Virus record (IMG/VR): IMGVR_UViG_3300031227_000019 | Location: 1 to 64,000 of that record | DNA from: a virus | Reading direction: 5' to 3' (one strand) | Length of the DNA: 64,000 bases | Shown here: positions 23,383 to 32,853 of the stretch, piece after piece | How positions within the stretch are numbered: position 1 is the first letter of the stretch | How the letters are laid out: each line of letters opens with the position of its first letter | Notes under the pieces: model-generated | The model's database searches: none | Told to the model about the DNA's origin: nothing | What the model saw: only the letters and a program-made list of their open reading frames with translations | Program-made: the position numbers and the translations under genes

Positions 23383-26300
23383 TTATCCGAGCCCTATTGC
23401 GTTATTTACCATGTTCATGACACCTTCGCCTACCGCTGTGAGCGACATCGTGTCGTCATCATGCACGGTAAGGTGCCCACCCTTTAACGTCACTGTCATC
23501 TTCTTCTCTTCTCCGCCTTCCGGCGTATCTACCATTCCCGGCATGTCTCGCAGTTGTCGAATAATGGTGTCGGTGATCGCATCAGCCCCGCGGCCTTGCA
23601 GCCCCACCCCGTCCAACACTGCGGCATCCCGTTGCATCCTCGCTAGGTCGCCTTGTTCATCTTCCGTGAGGTTCGCGTTACGTAACTTTTCCGCAGCTTG
23701 CTGCCGCTGGGCGTCGGTCAGTCTGCTGGCGTCCGTAACATCCTCACCGAAAAGACCCTTGGCAACAGCCAGCTCTTCAATACCTGCCCGTCCGCGGATG
23801 GCCCGATCTACGATCTCCATACGGGTGCGGCCACCGGCTGTCAACGCTTTGACAATCTCGGCACGGTTGCCTGCCCCACCCATACGGTCTTGCTGTGCGT
23901 CATCGCCGAGCCCGATCAATCGGTCGGCCACGTCGGCTGCTAACACGTCGGTGTCGCCAGAACGGCGTACAAATTTCTGACGATCCACGAGTGCTTCTCG
24001 CTCAAGGTCTGTCATCTCTTCATCAGAACCTGCCTTATGCACCCGCCCCGTGCTAGTCTTCGTCTGTATTTCCTTCCAATTGGAATCAAGCTGCTGTTTA
24101 GCGTCGCGAGCCTGCTCCGTGACTTTTGCATCCACGCCCTTAGCACCCGCCAATATGTCAGCTACAGAGACGGGAGCACCTAATCGCTTGCTTTCAGCAG
24201 CAGCCAGTCCTTGCAGCTCACGCGCGTCATCCAAGGTCGTCTGCACCAGCTCCAAGCCACCACGTCCCAGTTGCTCCATGCGGACTGTGTCATCCAATAA
24301 GGCCATTGACTGCGCGGATGCTCCGCCGACATAACGATCTGTGGCTTTGTTAATGTCCGCGGCGTCACCGCCTTCGTCGACTAATTTCGTAAGATTGGTA
24401 CCAGCATCCCCAATGGCCGCAATGTCATCATCACTGACCTTGGCTCCGACCATCACGCCGAGCTCATCACGTAAATAAGTACCGAATGTCTCGCCGGCTT
24501 CTGCTTTCTTGAGTTTTTCCTTGTATTCTGGCGTGCCGTAGGCTGAATCACCAAGCATTAAACCTTGTTCTTCCGCCAGCTTGAGTGCCTCTGCCGGATC
24601 TAAATCCCCAGCGCCCTGCATGAATTCCGCACGTTGCTGGTCGTGATATTGTCGTAATGCCACGGCGGCTTCTCTTTGTACTGCTTCTGATTGCAACCCT
24701 TCGGAAGACGTTACGCGACCATCAGCATCCCGTGTCTGAATACCAGTCGCCGTCAAGAAGCGGCCACCGCCGAGATCGATTTCGCCAGTCCTGGCCAACA
24801 CCGCACGCAACCGAGAACGCCCGGCCAGCTTTGCAGCATTGCGATCGACAGGATCGGCAGCAGTGGCTTGTGTTGTTACATTCCCTTCCAGTTCAGCAAT
24901 CTGCGTGTCCAGATTAGTTAATCCAGCGTCTTGTATCCGTCGATCCCGTGTGCGTTGATCGTTTACTTTTTGCATCGCTTCTTGCTTCTGCACGTCAGTG
25001 GCCTCTGCGGCCGTAATCTCCTCACGTGACGCCTCCATCCTTGCAAGCTCTTGCGTCGCAAAGATACCACCTTCTGTTAATGCCTTCAGTCCACGTGACG
25101 CCTGCTGGAGCTGTTTGAATTGTTCAGGATCGTTAGGATCTAAATTTCTTGATTTCTCTATCAATCCTAGTACCTCGGCGGCGGCACCTTGCGGATCAGC
25201 AGCAGCTATAGCGGCTAAATCCACACCACCTAAGGCTTTTTGCATTATTTCCGCCGCTGTGGTATCTGGCCCCGCTTGCTGAATGGCGTCTGAGATACGC
25301 TGGATAGGCCCAGCTGTTCCCAAGCTGGAAAACGCACTTTGCATCATAGTCGTGGCATCAGCTTGCCGATCCCGCCGACGCCGTTGTTCAAATGCCTCCG
25401 GCGAATGCGAATCCACATAACCGACAAACGACTTAGTTAGTGGATTCTCTCGCGCAATTGCATCCACGGTAGCGTAGATAGATTCACCGACGGTGGAAAG
25501 CTGATCTTCTCCACCCATCTGATCAACCGTCTCGTCAGTCATCTTGTCAATTTCAGCGTCTGATGCACCGGGCATACGCTTCTTGATTGATTCTCGTAAT
25601 CTAGCACGGAACGAGGCACCTAACGCGTCGCGGCGGGTGCCAGCTTCTCGTGCCTCCTCTGGTGTGAGGTTACGAACATCGTCGGACACACCTTGCCCGA
25701 CTTCAAGCATCATCTTACGGAAGCTCGCCGTGTCCGTGACTACGCCGCCCGCTTGCAGCATATCATCAACACCGCTCTCCATGAGGCGGCTACCAAACCG
25801 ATTGCCCAAAGCCGGTGCAAACAGCTGTCGCCCCATCTCTGTACCTTGCAGTTCACGCATTATCTGCCCGGTACCATACTGATCTGAAAACTCTTGATTG
25901 CCATAGCGGTCCATGAGAATCGACATCGAATCTGTACGAGTGACACCAACATTTGCTAGCAGGCCTTGCAGTCGATTACGATTGATTGCGACGTTTCTGG
26001 TCTGCGTCTCCCCCTGGGCGTCCGTGAAAGTGTATGACGTGTCTTTCCGCTCCACCGCTTGCATTAACATATCGAGCTCGCTGTCCTTGCGAGCTGTAAA
26101 CATGCCAGCATCCCGCATCCGCATCAACGCAGAGAGATTATTGGTAGCCGGAGACGCGTTGGCGTGCATGGTTAATTGCTGATCCGCCATTGTCAACTGC
26201 TCTTGAGTGAGTGCTCCCCATGCTGGAATGTCAAGCCCACGAGTATCTGCAACCGCAGCCCCGAAACCCACGGCGTGCTGCGTGGCCGTCACTGCAAACC

Positions 26301-27591
26301 GTCGATCAAGCCCAAGCTGGTCAGCCAACGGGGCAGCCTGCGACATCAAGGCCATCATGCCCTGCATGCCGACACCGGTTTGCTTCGCCAGGACGTGCGT
26401 CTTCCGTACCATGTCTTCCATCGCTGCCGGACTCATCGTAGCGAGCCCACCCTGCGTCAGCATGTCCAGGCCGTTAATGATTTCCCGCATCGGGGCGTTA
26501 GGGTTACCCATGTCCCCGAAAATATCCCGCATCGCCTTGACTGCCCCTGACAGGTTCTTCAGCTTATCACCAATACGTTGTGCATCAGCTGCCCGAATGA
26601 TCTCGCTACCGCCGGGCATGCCTTCCAGATCCTCCGTGGAGGTTATAGCTTCATCGGCGCCGTTGACGCCTCGCTTCAGTTGCGAGAACGTGGTACGCAC
26701 ATCATTCCTCGCTGCCTCCATCTCTGATTCAGATGGCCGTTTACCGTCACCAGCAAGCGCTCGGATACCCGGGCGTTGTCTCGCCAGTCGGTTGATCATC
26801 CGCTCCGACATCTGATCCGGTAATTCTTGCAGGCGCTCCTGTATGGACAGCATCCCGGCGGGTCGTCCAAGCAACCCACGAGATTGCATCTCGTTCGCGA
26901 AAATACCGGCTTGGCCAGCTGTCATCCCACGCATCTTCTGCACGTCCGCATCCTCGCCGTAGAGCTCGTCAAACAGCTCTGTAGTCACGCGGCCGGCTGA
27001 TGCCCCGGAATACCCGACGCGTCCGGTGATCGGGTCGATTCTCGTGCGTAATGCTTGATGCAGTTGTTGTGCCATGACCGTGGCAGAGCCGCGAGAGCCG
27101 TGCATGCGGTCAATCAGGTCGGGTCCCGCTATCTGTGCAATCAACGGAGTGTATTGATTGATACCCTCCGCGATTCTAAAATTGCGTGCTCTCGATCGAT
27201 CAGACAATGGTTTCCCTGTCATCATCTGCTGCATGCCGCCCAGCATGTTCTCAATAGACTCGATGTCTTGATTACCACCTATTGCCATAGCCTGCTGGCT
27301 ATCCATGTAGTATTTATTGGCCTCCATTTGATCATAGAAATTTTGTTCCGGGAAGAACTGCGCAGGCATTTTTCCCGGACCCATGAGTTGCTGTGCAATC
27401 ATTGGCATCGCCATCTGCATCATGGCACCGGTACCGCCAGACATGCCAGCATTAAAGTTGAACGGCCCAGTGTATCGTGGCCCCAGCCATCCGCCGTGCA
27501 TCGGGTTACGCCCAGCTGTCATCTGCGCAACTTGGTATTGCTGCGGGGCAGCGTATCCGCCTTGCATTCCGGGCCAACTCGTAATAACCAT
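23383..27591 (-). CDS. Tape measure protein (probable)
   Basis: A 1402-residue protein, the largest helix-rich gene product of the tail module. It is preceded by two chaperone-like genes and followed by tube and hub genes. The N-terminus is Met/Gly/Pro-rich (GAMMQMAMPMIAQQLMGPG). The rest is mostly charged helical sequence rich in Ala, Gln, Arg and Asp with few Cys or Trp, as in tape measures. At about 0.15 nm per residue it would set a tail near 210 nm. No lytic transglycosylase or peptidase motif is evident and no strong membrane segment is seen. The call rests on size, composition and order rather than on a motif. Confidence 0.75.
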   Translation of the reverse strand: MVITSWPGMQGGYAAPQQYQVAQMTAGRNPMHGGWLGPRYTGPFNFNAGMSGGTGAMMQMAMPMIAQQLMGPGKMPAQFFPEQNFYDQMEANKYYMDSQQAMAIGGNQDIESIENMLGGMQQMMTGKPLSDRSRARNFRIAEGINQYTPLIAQIAGPDLIDRMHGSRGSATVMAQQLHQALRTRIDPITGRVGYSGASAGRVTTELFDELYGEDADVQKMRGMTAGQAGIFANEMQSRGLLGRPAGMLSIQERLQELPDQMSERMINRLARQRPGIRALAGDGKRPSESEMEAARNDVRTTFSQLKRGVNGADEAITSTEDLEGMPGGSEIIRAADAQRIGDKLKNLSGAVKAMRDIFGDMGNPNAPMREIINGLDMLTQGGLATMSPAAMEDMVRKTHVLAKQTGVGMQGMMALMSQAAPLADQLGLDRRFAVTATQHAVGFGAAVADTRGLDIPAWGALTQEQLTMADQQLTMHANASPATNNLSALMRMRDAGMFTARKDSELDMLMQAVERKDTSYTFTDAQGETQTRNVAINRNRLQGLLANVGVTRTDSMSILMDRYGNQEFSDQYGTGQIMRELQGTEMGRQLFAPALGNRFGSRLMESGVDDMLQAGGVVTDTASFRKMMLEVGQGVSDDVRNLTPEEAREAGTRRDALGASFRARLRESIKKRMPGASDAEIDKMTDETVDQMGGEDQLSTVGESIYATVDAIARENPLTKSFVGYVDSHSPEAFEQRRRRDRQADATTMMQSAFSSLGTAGPIQRISDAIQQAGPDTTAAEIMQKALGGVDLAAIAAADPQGAAAEVLGLIEKSRNLDPNDPEQFKQLQQASRGLKALTEGGIFATQELARMEASREEITAAEATDVQKQEAMQKVNDQRTRDRRIQDAGLTNLDTQIAELEGNVTTQATAADPVDRNAAKLAGRSRLRAVLARTGEIDLGGGRFLTATGIQTRDADGRVTSSEGLQSEAVQREAAVALRQYHDQQRAEFMQGAGDLDPAEALKLAEEQGLMLGDSAYGTPEYKEKLKKAEAGETFGTYLRDELGVMVGAKVSDDDIAAIGDAGTNLTKLVDEGGDAADINKATDRYVGGASAQSMALLDDTVRMEQLGRGGLELVQTTLDDARELQGLAAAESKRLGAPVSVADILAGAKGVDAKVTEQARDAKQQLDSNWKEIQTKTSTGRVHKAGSDEEMTDLEREALVDRQKFVRRSGDTDVLAADVADRLIGLGDDAQQDRMGGAGNRAEIVKALTAGGRTRMEIVDRAIRGRAGIEELAVAKGLFGEDVTDASRLTDAQRQQAAEKLRNANLTEDEQGDLARMQRDAAVLDGVGLQGRGADAITDTIIRQLRDMPGMVDTPEGGEEKKMTVTLKGGHLTVHDDDTMSLTAVGEGVMNMVNNAIGLG

Positions 27592-27592
27592 A

Positions 27593-28108
27593 CTAAACTC
27601 CTTGCGCTTTCGCGGCTTCTTCTTCGCGTAATTCTTTCAGCCTCGCGTCCCTCGCCTCTTGGTGCCGGAGTCGCATCATCTTTCGATCGATCTGCTTCTG
27701 TCGCTGTGATCGTTTTGGTCCGGTCATTACCTTGTACATCCGATCGATCATCTCTTCGTATCGTGCTTCTCCAGGTTTACCGAAGACTTCGTGATGCTGT
27801 TCGACCATACGATCAAGGTTTGTCTGACTGCTGCTTTCAGTCATCTTATCCGCTAGCCACGGGTAGGAGAGCTTCAAAAATCGCTGAAGTGCCTCGTTCG
27901 CATTTATCTTTATCTGCTCAAACGACTCCTCTGTCAATCGACTGTGTGATGCCAACGTAATCCAGTGGTTGTGTTGCGTGCGTGTCACCTCCCGATTTTG
28001 TTCTGCTTCTACTTCGTCCAACACCCATCGCAACTTCTTCCACCACCAAGCATCCCAGGGATCGAATTGTGAGAAATCTATGACTCCTCGGGTGGCCGCT
28101 CTCGTCAT
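27593..28108 (-). CDS. Tail assembly chaperone-like protein (T-like)
   Basis: From the ATG at 28108 the product is 171 residues. The start overlaps the upstream stop as ATGA. The protein is very charged and helical, with FDPWDAWWWKKLRW near residue 15 and a C-terminal Lys/Arg/Glu-rich coil. Tail assembly chaperones occur as an overlapping pair just before the tape measure gene, often joined by a -1 frameshift. This gene is in the -1 frame relative to its partner and that frame is open for 36 bases upstream of the ATG. Frameshifted expression is possible but no canonical slippery heptamer is seen. Confidence 0.6.
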   Translation of the reverse strand: MTRAATRGVIDFSQFDPWDAWWWKKLRWVLDEVEAEQNREVTRTQHNHWITLASHSRLTEESFEQIKINANEALQRFLKLSYPWLADKMTESSSQTNLDRMVEQHHEVFGKPGEARYEEMIDRMYKVMTGPKRSQRQKQIDRKMMRLRHQEARDARLKELREEEAAKAQGV

Positions 28109-29469
28109 GAGGCGGGCATTTCGATCCCTTTCCAAAAAGACGAATCACTGGTCATGGCCTCCAAGGCCTCAGTGAGTCGCTGGAATTCCCGATGGTGGTC
28201 TCCCACGATACGCCGCATTGGCTCCTGCGGTACCACTTCTTTGTAGAACCATTCACGCATACGCGGTAGCGGTGTGGCGGCGAATTGCACCCCCGCCGCG
28301 AAAGCCGTGTAGGCTTCCGCGTTCTCTTCTGCGTCAGTATCCGCTACAGGTTGCGGAGATGTTGGCGGGTGCTCTTCCGCCCACTTTTCCAGTGGGGGGA
28401 TTAACATAAACGTGTTACCGCCTACGTCGATCTGACTCAAGCTAATTACCAGTCGATACTCCAGCAACCAGCCAATGTACTCTCCGTCGCCGTGGATGCT
28501 GCCGTTGCGGACGTCCTGACCGATCTGGAACTGAATAGCCGCTGTCTCTGCGGTGGTCAGGCTCCGAAAATACACCGCGATGTTACCGCCAAGGAGTTCC
28601 ACCTTCTTCTGGAACCGCGACACACCCAAGATGCTCGCGATGAACGCTTGCTTATCTGTGTTGGTCGGTTTAAGCGTAAACGGTTGGTCGAGGGGCCACG
28701 CACATCGCGGGCAGGAGTCCAGGTGCGACACCGCGCCGGTCTCCGCCGGAGCTTCAGGCGATGCTGGGGCTTCAGGTGCCGCAGCGGCCGCTTGCTCCGT
28801 TTGAATCTTAGCTTTTTCCATCTTCTCGGCAAGCGAGTTCGCCCTTCCAATATTCCCGCCGAACTCCTTCCCTTCTGGGACCACCGCACCCGCTGGCGGT
28901 GCCGCGGCTGCCACTGCTGCCCGATCGTCAATGACTTCGGACTGTGGGCCTGCCCCAGCTCGGCGAGCCATCGCAGCTTCACTCTCAAGCAGCTGCTTTC
29001 GCGTTTCATCCCGCACCGGGCCTTGCACGCTGGCGGGTATCCGTGATTCAACCTCCGCCTCCTGCTGCGTCCGCTGGGCAGCTGCCGCTACTTCTTGCTT
29101 GTGCTCCGCCAAGTAGGCCCTGAGTTCGTCCTGCTTCTCCTGCGGCAGCTCACCAATGTTTGCAAATTGAGCTTTCGGCGGTTTCCAGTCGGCTGCCAGT
29201 TCGCTATCTTCGAGCTTGGCGTCGCTACGCTCCGTGGTTATCTCGCGTTGAAGCTCTTGAATACGCAGACCGAGATCTCCAGGGATTGGGTCGCCGGGTT
29301 GCCACCCGACTTTTCCCAATTGCTCCCGCGTGTAAGCACTCACGACCACTACGCCAGTACGCATCGGCAGCCGGCCCTCTCCGGGAAGTTGGTCCTGTGG
29401 CAGTTGTCCAAGCCCGGGTGGGGGTGTCGGAACTGATTGTGGCTTCAAACTTCCGTCGTCACTGCTCAT
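28105..29469 (-). CDS. Tail assembly chaperone-like protein with long disordered N-terminus
   Basis: A 454-residue protein. Residues 1-245 are Gln/Glu/Ala/Pro-rich and mostly disordered or coiled coil, with AAAAPEAPASPEAPAETG at the end. A folded C-terminal part begins at HLDSCPRCAWPLDQPF and continues with DKQAFIASILGVSRF and YFRSLTTAETA, a pattern seen in phage tail-assembly-chaperone-like proteins that bind the tape measure. The gene precedes the tape measure gene and its small overlapping partner. The disordered extension is longer than in classical gpG-type proteins. Confidence 0.6.
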   Translation of the reverse strand: MSSDDGSLKPQSVPTPPPGLGQLPQDQLPGEGRLPMRTGVVVVSAYTREQLGKVGWQPGDPIPGDLGLRIQELQREITTERSDAKLEDSELAADWKPPKAQFANIGELPQEKQDELRAYLAEHKQEVAAAAQRTQQEAEVESRIPASVQGPVRDETRKQLLESEAAMARRAGAGPQSEVIDDRAAVAAAAPPAGAVVPEGKEFGGNIGRANSLAEKMEKAKIQTEQAAAAAPEAPASPEAPAETGAVSHLDSCPRCAWPLDQPFTLKPTNTDKQAFIASILGVSRFQKKVELLGGNIAVYFRSLTTAETAAIQFQIGQDVRNGSIHGDGEYIGWLLEYRLVISLSQIDVGGNTFMLIPPLEKWAEEHPPTSPQPVADTDAEENAEAYTAFAAGVQFAATPLPRMREWFYKEVVPQEPMRRIVGDHHREFQRLTEALEAMTSDSSFWKGIEMPAS

Positions 29470-29479
29470 CTCTGTCTCC

Positions 29480-32209
29480 TTACCTGATTACGAGATACTT
29501 GTTAAGTGGCACAGCTGTCTGCGCGCCGAACTTCGGATCGGCATATCGATCAGCCAACTCTGGCTGGTTGCCTCTGGACTTCGCACGCCCCTGTTGTACG
29601 TCGAACATCGTCAAAGGCTGCTGGTGCAACCGGTCACCCGTGAAGTTCTCCTTGCCTGGATACGGGTACGTGTCGTCGCCCTGGCATTTGACAGGCCGCT
29701 CTCGCCACGTCTGCGTTGCTGTCTTCGCGATACGCCCCATCTGCTGCCACCGGTCTTCGTAAATCTTGAAGTCCTCGGTGCGGTAGTCTACGAGCGTCCG
29801 CAAACTGAATTCTGCTTTCTCTATTGTATCATCATTGCCGGGCCGCTGCTCCGCGTAGAAGAGCGGATCGAGCACGTCGGTCCAATACTCCGTACCGGCC
29901 TCTGGCAATGTTTGTTCTGCAACTTCTTGGCACTGGGCCACTGCCTCGTAAACATCGGACAGTCCCGGATCGGTCAGCGGCAACACGAACATCGTCGTCT
30001 TCGCCCGCTCTGTGAAAATGTGACCCTTAGCCACGAGAATATTGCCCTTCATGATCACGTCCTTCGCCAAGATCATGTGGCCGTCGATGCAGGCGTTCGA
30101 GCATAGCACCGTGTTGCTTTTGCTCAGCATCGACGTCTTCTCCACTTCGCCCTCTTCCCCAGACATGAAGTGGAAGAACGCTGAACTCTTGATAAAGTTC
30201 ATCTGATTACGCTGTTGTGTGATAATATCACGTTCTCCCTTCGCGGAGTCGAGCATTATCACACCACGCTTCACATTACCACCGCCGGTACGCATGTAGA
30301 TATTCATGCCCCAGTTGACGATCTCGGAGTCAGGTGCTCGTAGCATAACGCCAGAGCTCACCACAAGCTGACCGCACTCATCGAACTCGTAAACCGCCCC
30401 CTTGGCCCGCGACTCGATCAAGACACCGCCGACCCCACCGTTGCCGGCCAGCACTTGCAGGTTACCCTCGGCCTTCAGTCGGCCGTCATGCTGGGTGGCT
30501 GTGATGTCCCAAGAGTTCTTCGCGCGGGCACAGAAGTCGTAACCGGCCCACACGTTCACGTTGCGACCACTCTTCAGCCATGTGTCGCCAGGGCTACTCA
30601 GGATAGCGTGGCCACCGGCCAACCGTAGCTCTTCACCCAGGCCGCCATAAAGCAGTACGCCGCCGTCATCTAGCAGTTCGAGGCCGCAGGACACGGTGTA
30701 GAAGTCTTGATCGCCGTAGCGGTGGTCGATATTGATCGTCTTCTTGAATTGATCCGGTGTGATATACATGGACCCAGCCAGCTCGGAGAACGACGGCGAC
30801 TCCTCACTCTTGCCGTCCGCCCAGTCTGCCTCAGCCTCCTGCCATACCTTATAATCCTTGTCATGGTAGAAAAACGGGTGCAAACCGGCATAGTTGAAGA
30901 AATACGCGTGCATATCAAGAATTCCCATTGCACGATTGAACTGGGAATTACCGTTCGTTTCGATGTCGCCGGTGATTTTATGCTCCGGCCCAGCACCCTG
31001 CTTGGAGCTGGCCATGTAGTTCGTCTCGGTATCGCCCGTTTTTGGCTGCTCAGGCCGTCGTAGCCGCGTCGGGGCGATGATTACGCATCTTTTGACGATG
31101 GAGATGCCCTTGGCCGAGGCGATGCACCTACGGCCGTCCTGCGTGGTGAAGTCGTCCGACAATCCTGGATGCTTTGCCCCAGCGATGCCATCACCGCCCT
31201 TGTAGCAGACATGGTCGCCCGAGTCTGTCGGCGGAGCCTGAGTGAGTCGCTTGCCGCCCTGGCCGAAATACCCGTGGAACTCCCGTTCCCGGTGCCAAGG
31301 CATGGTCCAGTCATCTTCCGGCTCGATCTTCCCGTACCACGGCTCCTGCACCTGCCACTCTTCCGGTGTCTTGATAACCGCCGGGTTGGTTCGATCCAGG
31401 CGGCCCATCTGCTCCCACGGGTATCCCGCGTAGCCGGTCCAGTCCTGGCACTCGTCTTGATCGTTGTAGGACTCGCACTCGCGAACGGCCGTCCACATTT
31501 GCATGTTGTAGGCAGCGATCCTCGCCAGCGAATCGTGGTAGAAGAATGAGATCCCGCACGACTCATCTACGCCCAGCAGTGTCATCCACTGGTCCTGGAA
31601 GAACTTCATACCGAGTTCGGAGATCCACCCCACCTCGCCACCGCACAACGCGTCGTACGGCCGTCCTGACAACAGGTCAGGAATACCGCCATTGACGTTG
31701 TTCGTGGTGGGCATCGAGAACGGTCGCTTGTGTGCGTCGTCCACGCGTGCCCGGGTAGATCCGGCAATGATACCCTGGACAGACTTCCGGGCGTCCGTGC
31801 CGGGCAGCGGGAGAGCGTTGAGAATAGCGGCCCACGGAAGCTGGTCATGCACCACGCAGACAACCGGCGTACCGACTTGCAACGTGGTCAACTCTTTGGG
31901 GCCCGTGCTGGCACAGCAAGATCGAGGAAGGAACGTGGCAACCATCGGCTGCACAGTCTTCTCGAACTGTACCCTGTAGACATGCGCCAGCGACGTGCAA
32001 TCGGTGATTTGTCCGATGAGCACGCGGGCGGTTGAATTGAAACTAAGCAGCGACGCGGCAGTCTGGTTTTGCGGGTCCTGATTCGGTCGCGATTGGTTGA
32101 TAGGACCTGGAGCCCCGTACTGGGCCTCCATCATCTTATTACCTTGCCGCCTGCCGACAGCACCCATATCCTGCTGAGCTACCGTGCGCTTGCCTGTGAG
32201 ATTAGGCAT
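29480..32209 (-). CDS. Large OB-fold spike-like/baseplate protein
   Basis: A 909-residue protein starting MPNLTGKRTVAQQDMG with GGTGGAG upstream. Residues about 60-135 (ARVLIGQITDCTSLAHVY then GTPVVCVVHDQLPWAAILN) look like the OB-fold found at the base of gp5/VgrG-type spikes. The middle is aromatic and acidic. From about residue 545, repeated short strands rich in Gly and Val (LQVLAGNGGVGGVLIESRA, ILVAKGHIFTERAK) suggest a beta-helix or stacked-strand shaft. Unlike the usual order, it lies between the tube gene and the chaperone genes, not after the hub. A membrane-piercing spike is the likeliest role, though a tube-associated protein cannot be excluded. Confidence 0.6.
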   Translation of the reverse strand: MPNLTGKRTVAQQDMGAVGRRQGNKMMEAQYGAPGPINQSRPNQDPQNQTAASLLSFNSTARVLIGQITDCTSLAHVYRVQFEKTVQPMVATFLPRSCCASTGPKELTTLQVGTPVVCVVHDQLPWAAILNALPLPGTDARKSVQGIIAGSTRARVDDAHKRPFSMPTTNNVNGGIPDLLSGRPYDALCGGEVGWISELGMKFFQDQWMTLLGVDESCGISFFYHDSLARIAAYNMQMWTAVRECESYNDQDECQDWTGYAGYPWEQMGRLDRTNPAVIKTPEEWQVQEPWYGKIEPEDDWTMPWHREREFHGYFGQGGKRLTQAPPTDSGDHVCYKGGDGIAGAKHPGLSDDFTTQDGRRCIASAKGISIVKRCVIIAPTRLRRPEQPKTGDTETNYMASSKQGAGPEHKITGDIETNGNSQFNRAMGILDMHAYFFNYAGLHPFFYHDKDYKVWQEAEADWADGKSEESPSFSELAGSMYITPDQFKKTINIDHRYGDQDFYTVSCGLELLDDGGVLLYGGLGEELRLAGGHAILSSPGDTWLKSGRNVNVWAGYDFCARAKNSWDITATQHDGRLKAEGNLQVLAGNGGVGGVLIESRAKGAVYEFDECGQLVVSSGVMLRAPDSEIVNWGMNIYMRTGGGNVKRGVIMLDSAKGERDIITQQRNQMNFIKSSAFFHFMSGEEGEVEKTSMLSKSNTVLCSNACIDGHMILAKDVIMKGNILVAKGHIFTERAKTTMFVLPLTDPGLSDVYEAVAQCQEVAEQTLPEAGTEYWTDVLDPLFYAEQRPGNDDTIEKAEFSLRTLVDYRTEDFKIYEDRWQQMGRIAKTATQTWRERPVKCQGDDTYPYPGKENFTGDRLHQQPLTMFDVQQGRAKSRGNQPELADRYADPKFGAQTAVPLNKYLVIR

Positions 32210-32252
32210 CGCTCCACCTTTCTAAGGTGCAAATGGGTCGCATAACGGCCCC

Positions 32253-32280
32253 GGGCGGCCCAGATTGCTCCGAGCCGCCC
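32253..32280 (-). terminator. GC-rich hairpin between tube and spike-like genes
   Basis: A perfect 7-bp inverted repeat (GGGCGGC / GCCGCCC) with a 14-base loop lies in the 124-base gap 32210-32333. There is no U-run after it, so it may be a processing or pausing hairpin rather than a terminator. Nothing else is recognised in this gap. Confidence 0.35.
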
Positions 32281-32333
32281 CATACCGACTCCGCCAAACG
32301 GAATCTCAAATAAACCGTATCACCGAACTGGAG

Positions 32334-32771
32334 TTAATTGGTTTCCAGATCGATGAAGATGAACTGCATTTGCTCGTTGATGACCACCTCCTGGGCGGTC
32401 ACAGACACGGAGATGGTAGTCAGCACCGCATCTTCGAGCAAGTAGAACATCGTTGTCGCCGCGCACCCGGTGGTGGCGTTGAACTTGATGTCTTGCGGGG
32501 AGCAGATGTCATTAAACGTCTTGAGAAATGCTCCGGCAAGTGGGGAGGGTCCGACGACGCGAGACAGCGTAGCCGTACCTTGGGTACGTCCGCCTACATA
32601 GTAGACGTATTCAGAACCAATTTCATAGAGCAGCGTAACTTGCTGCGTGTACGAGAACTGAATATTTTGTACCAGGAATCCTGAGATGTCCTGGTCGGCG
32701 ATCGAGATCGTCAACTGATCAGCGCGGAACCCGCCGTTGAGGGTTTGCCCGCCGGCAAATACAGATGCCAT
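32334..32771 (-). CDS. Tail tube protein
   Basis: A 145-residue beta-rich protein starting MASVFAGGQTLNGGFRADQL, with AGAGGTG seven bases before its ATG. It shows long alternating strands (DISGFLVQNIQFSYTQQVTL, YVYYVGGRTQGTATLSRVVG), a short central helix and a terminal QMQFIFIDL strand, the profile of contractile-tail tube proteins (gp19/Hcp type). It directly follows the sheath gene, the conserved order in myoviruses. It forms the inner tube through which DNA passes. Its separation by hairpins on both sides fits separate dosage control of an abundant protein. Confidence 0.85.
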   Translation of the reverse strand: MASVFAGGQTLNGGFRADQLTISIADQDISGFLVQNIQFSYTQQVTLLYEIGSEYVYYVGGRTQGTATLSRVVGPSPLAGAFLKTFNDICSPQDIKFNATTGCAATTMFYLLEDAVLTTISVSVTAQEVVINEQMQFIFIDLETN

Positions 32772-32792
32772 AATTTCACCTCTTGTGATTAT

Positions 32793-32818
32793 ACGGGGCC
32801 AAGGTCATTTGACCCCGT
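32793..32818 (-). terminator. Hairpin between sheath and tube genes
   Basis: The inverted repeat ACGGGG / CCCCGT encloses a second possible pairing, GGTCA / TGACC. On the minus strand it is followed directly by TATAAT and then the tube gene's ribosome-binding site. It may act as a partial terminator, an mRNA-processing site or a promoter-linked element for the highly expressed tube gene. Confidence 0.35.
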
Positions 32819-32853
32819 TGTGCTAATGACTAAACGCTACAAACCGAGCCGTC

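Noticed and set aside
28130-28150. Canonical X-XXY-YYZ slippery site in the chaperone overlap
   Set aside because: The T-run and GGAAAGGG are present, but neither is in the right phase for standard tandem slippage, so only a possible frameshift is reported.
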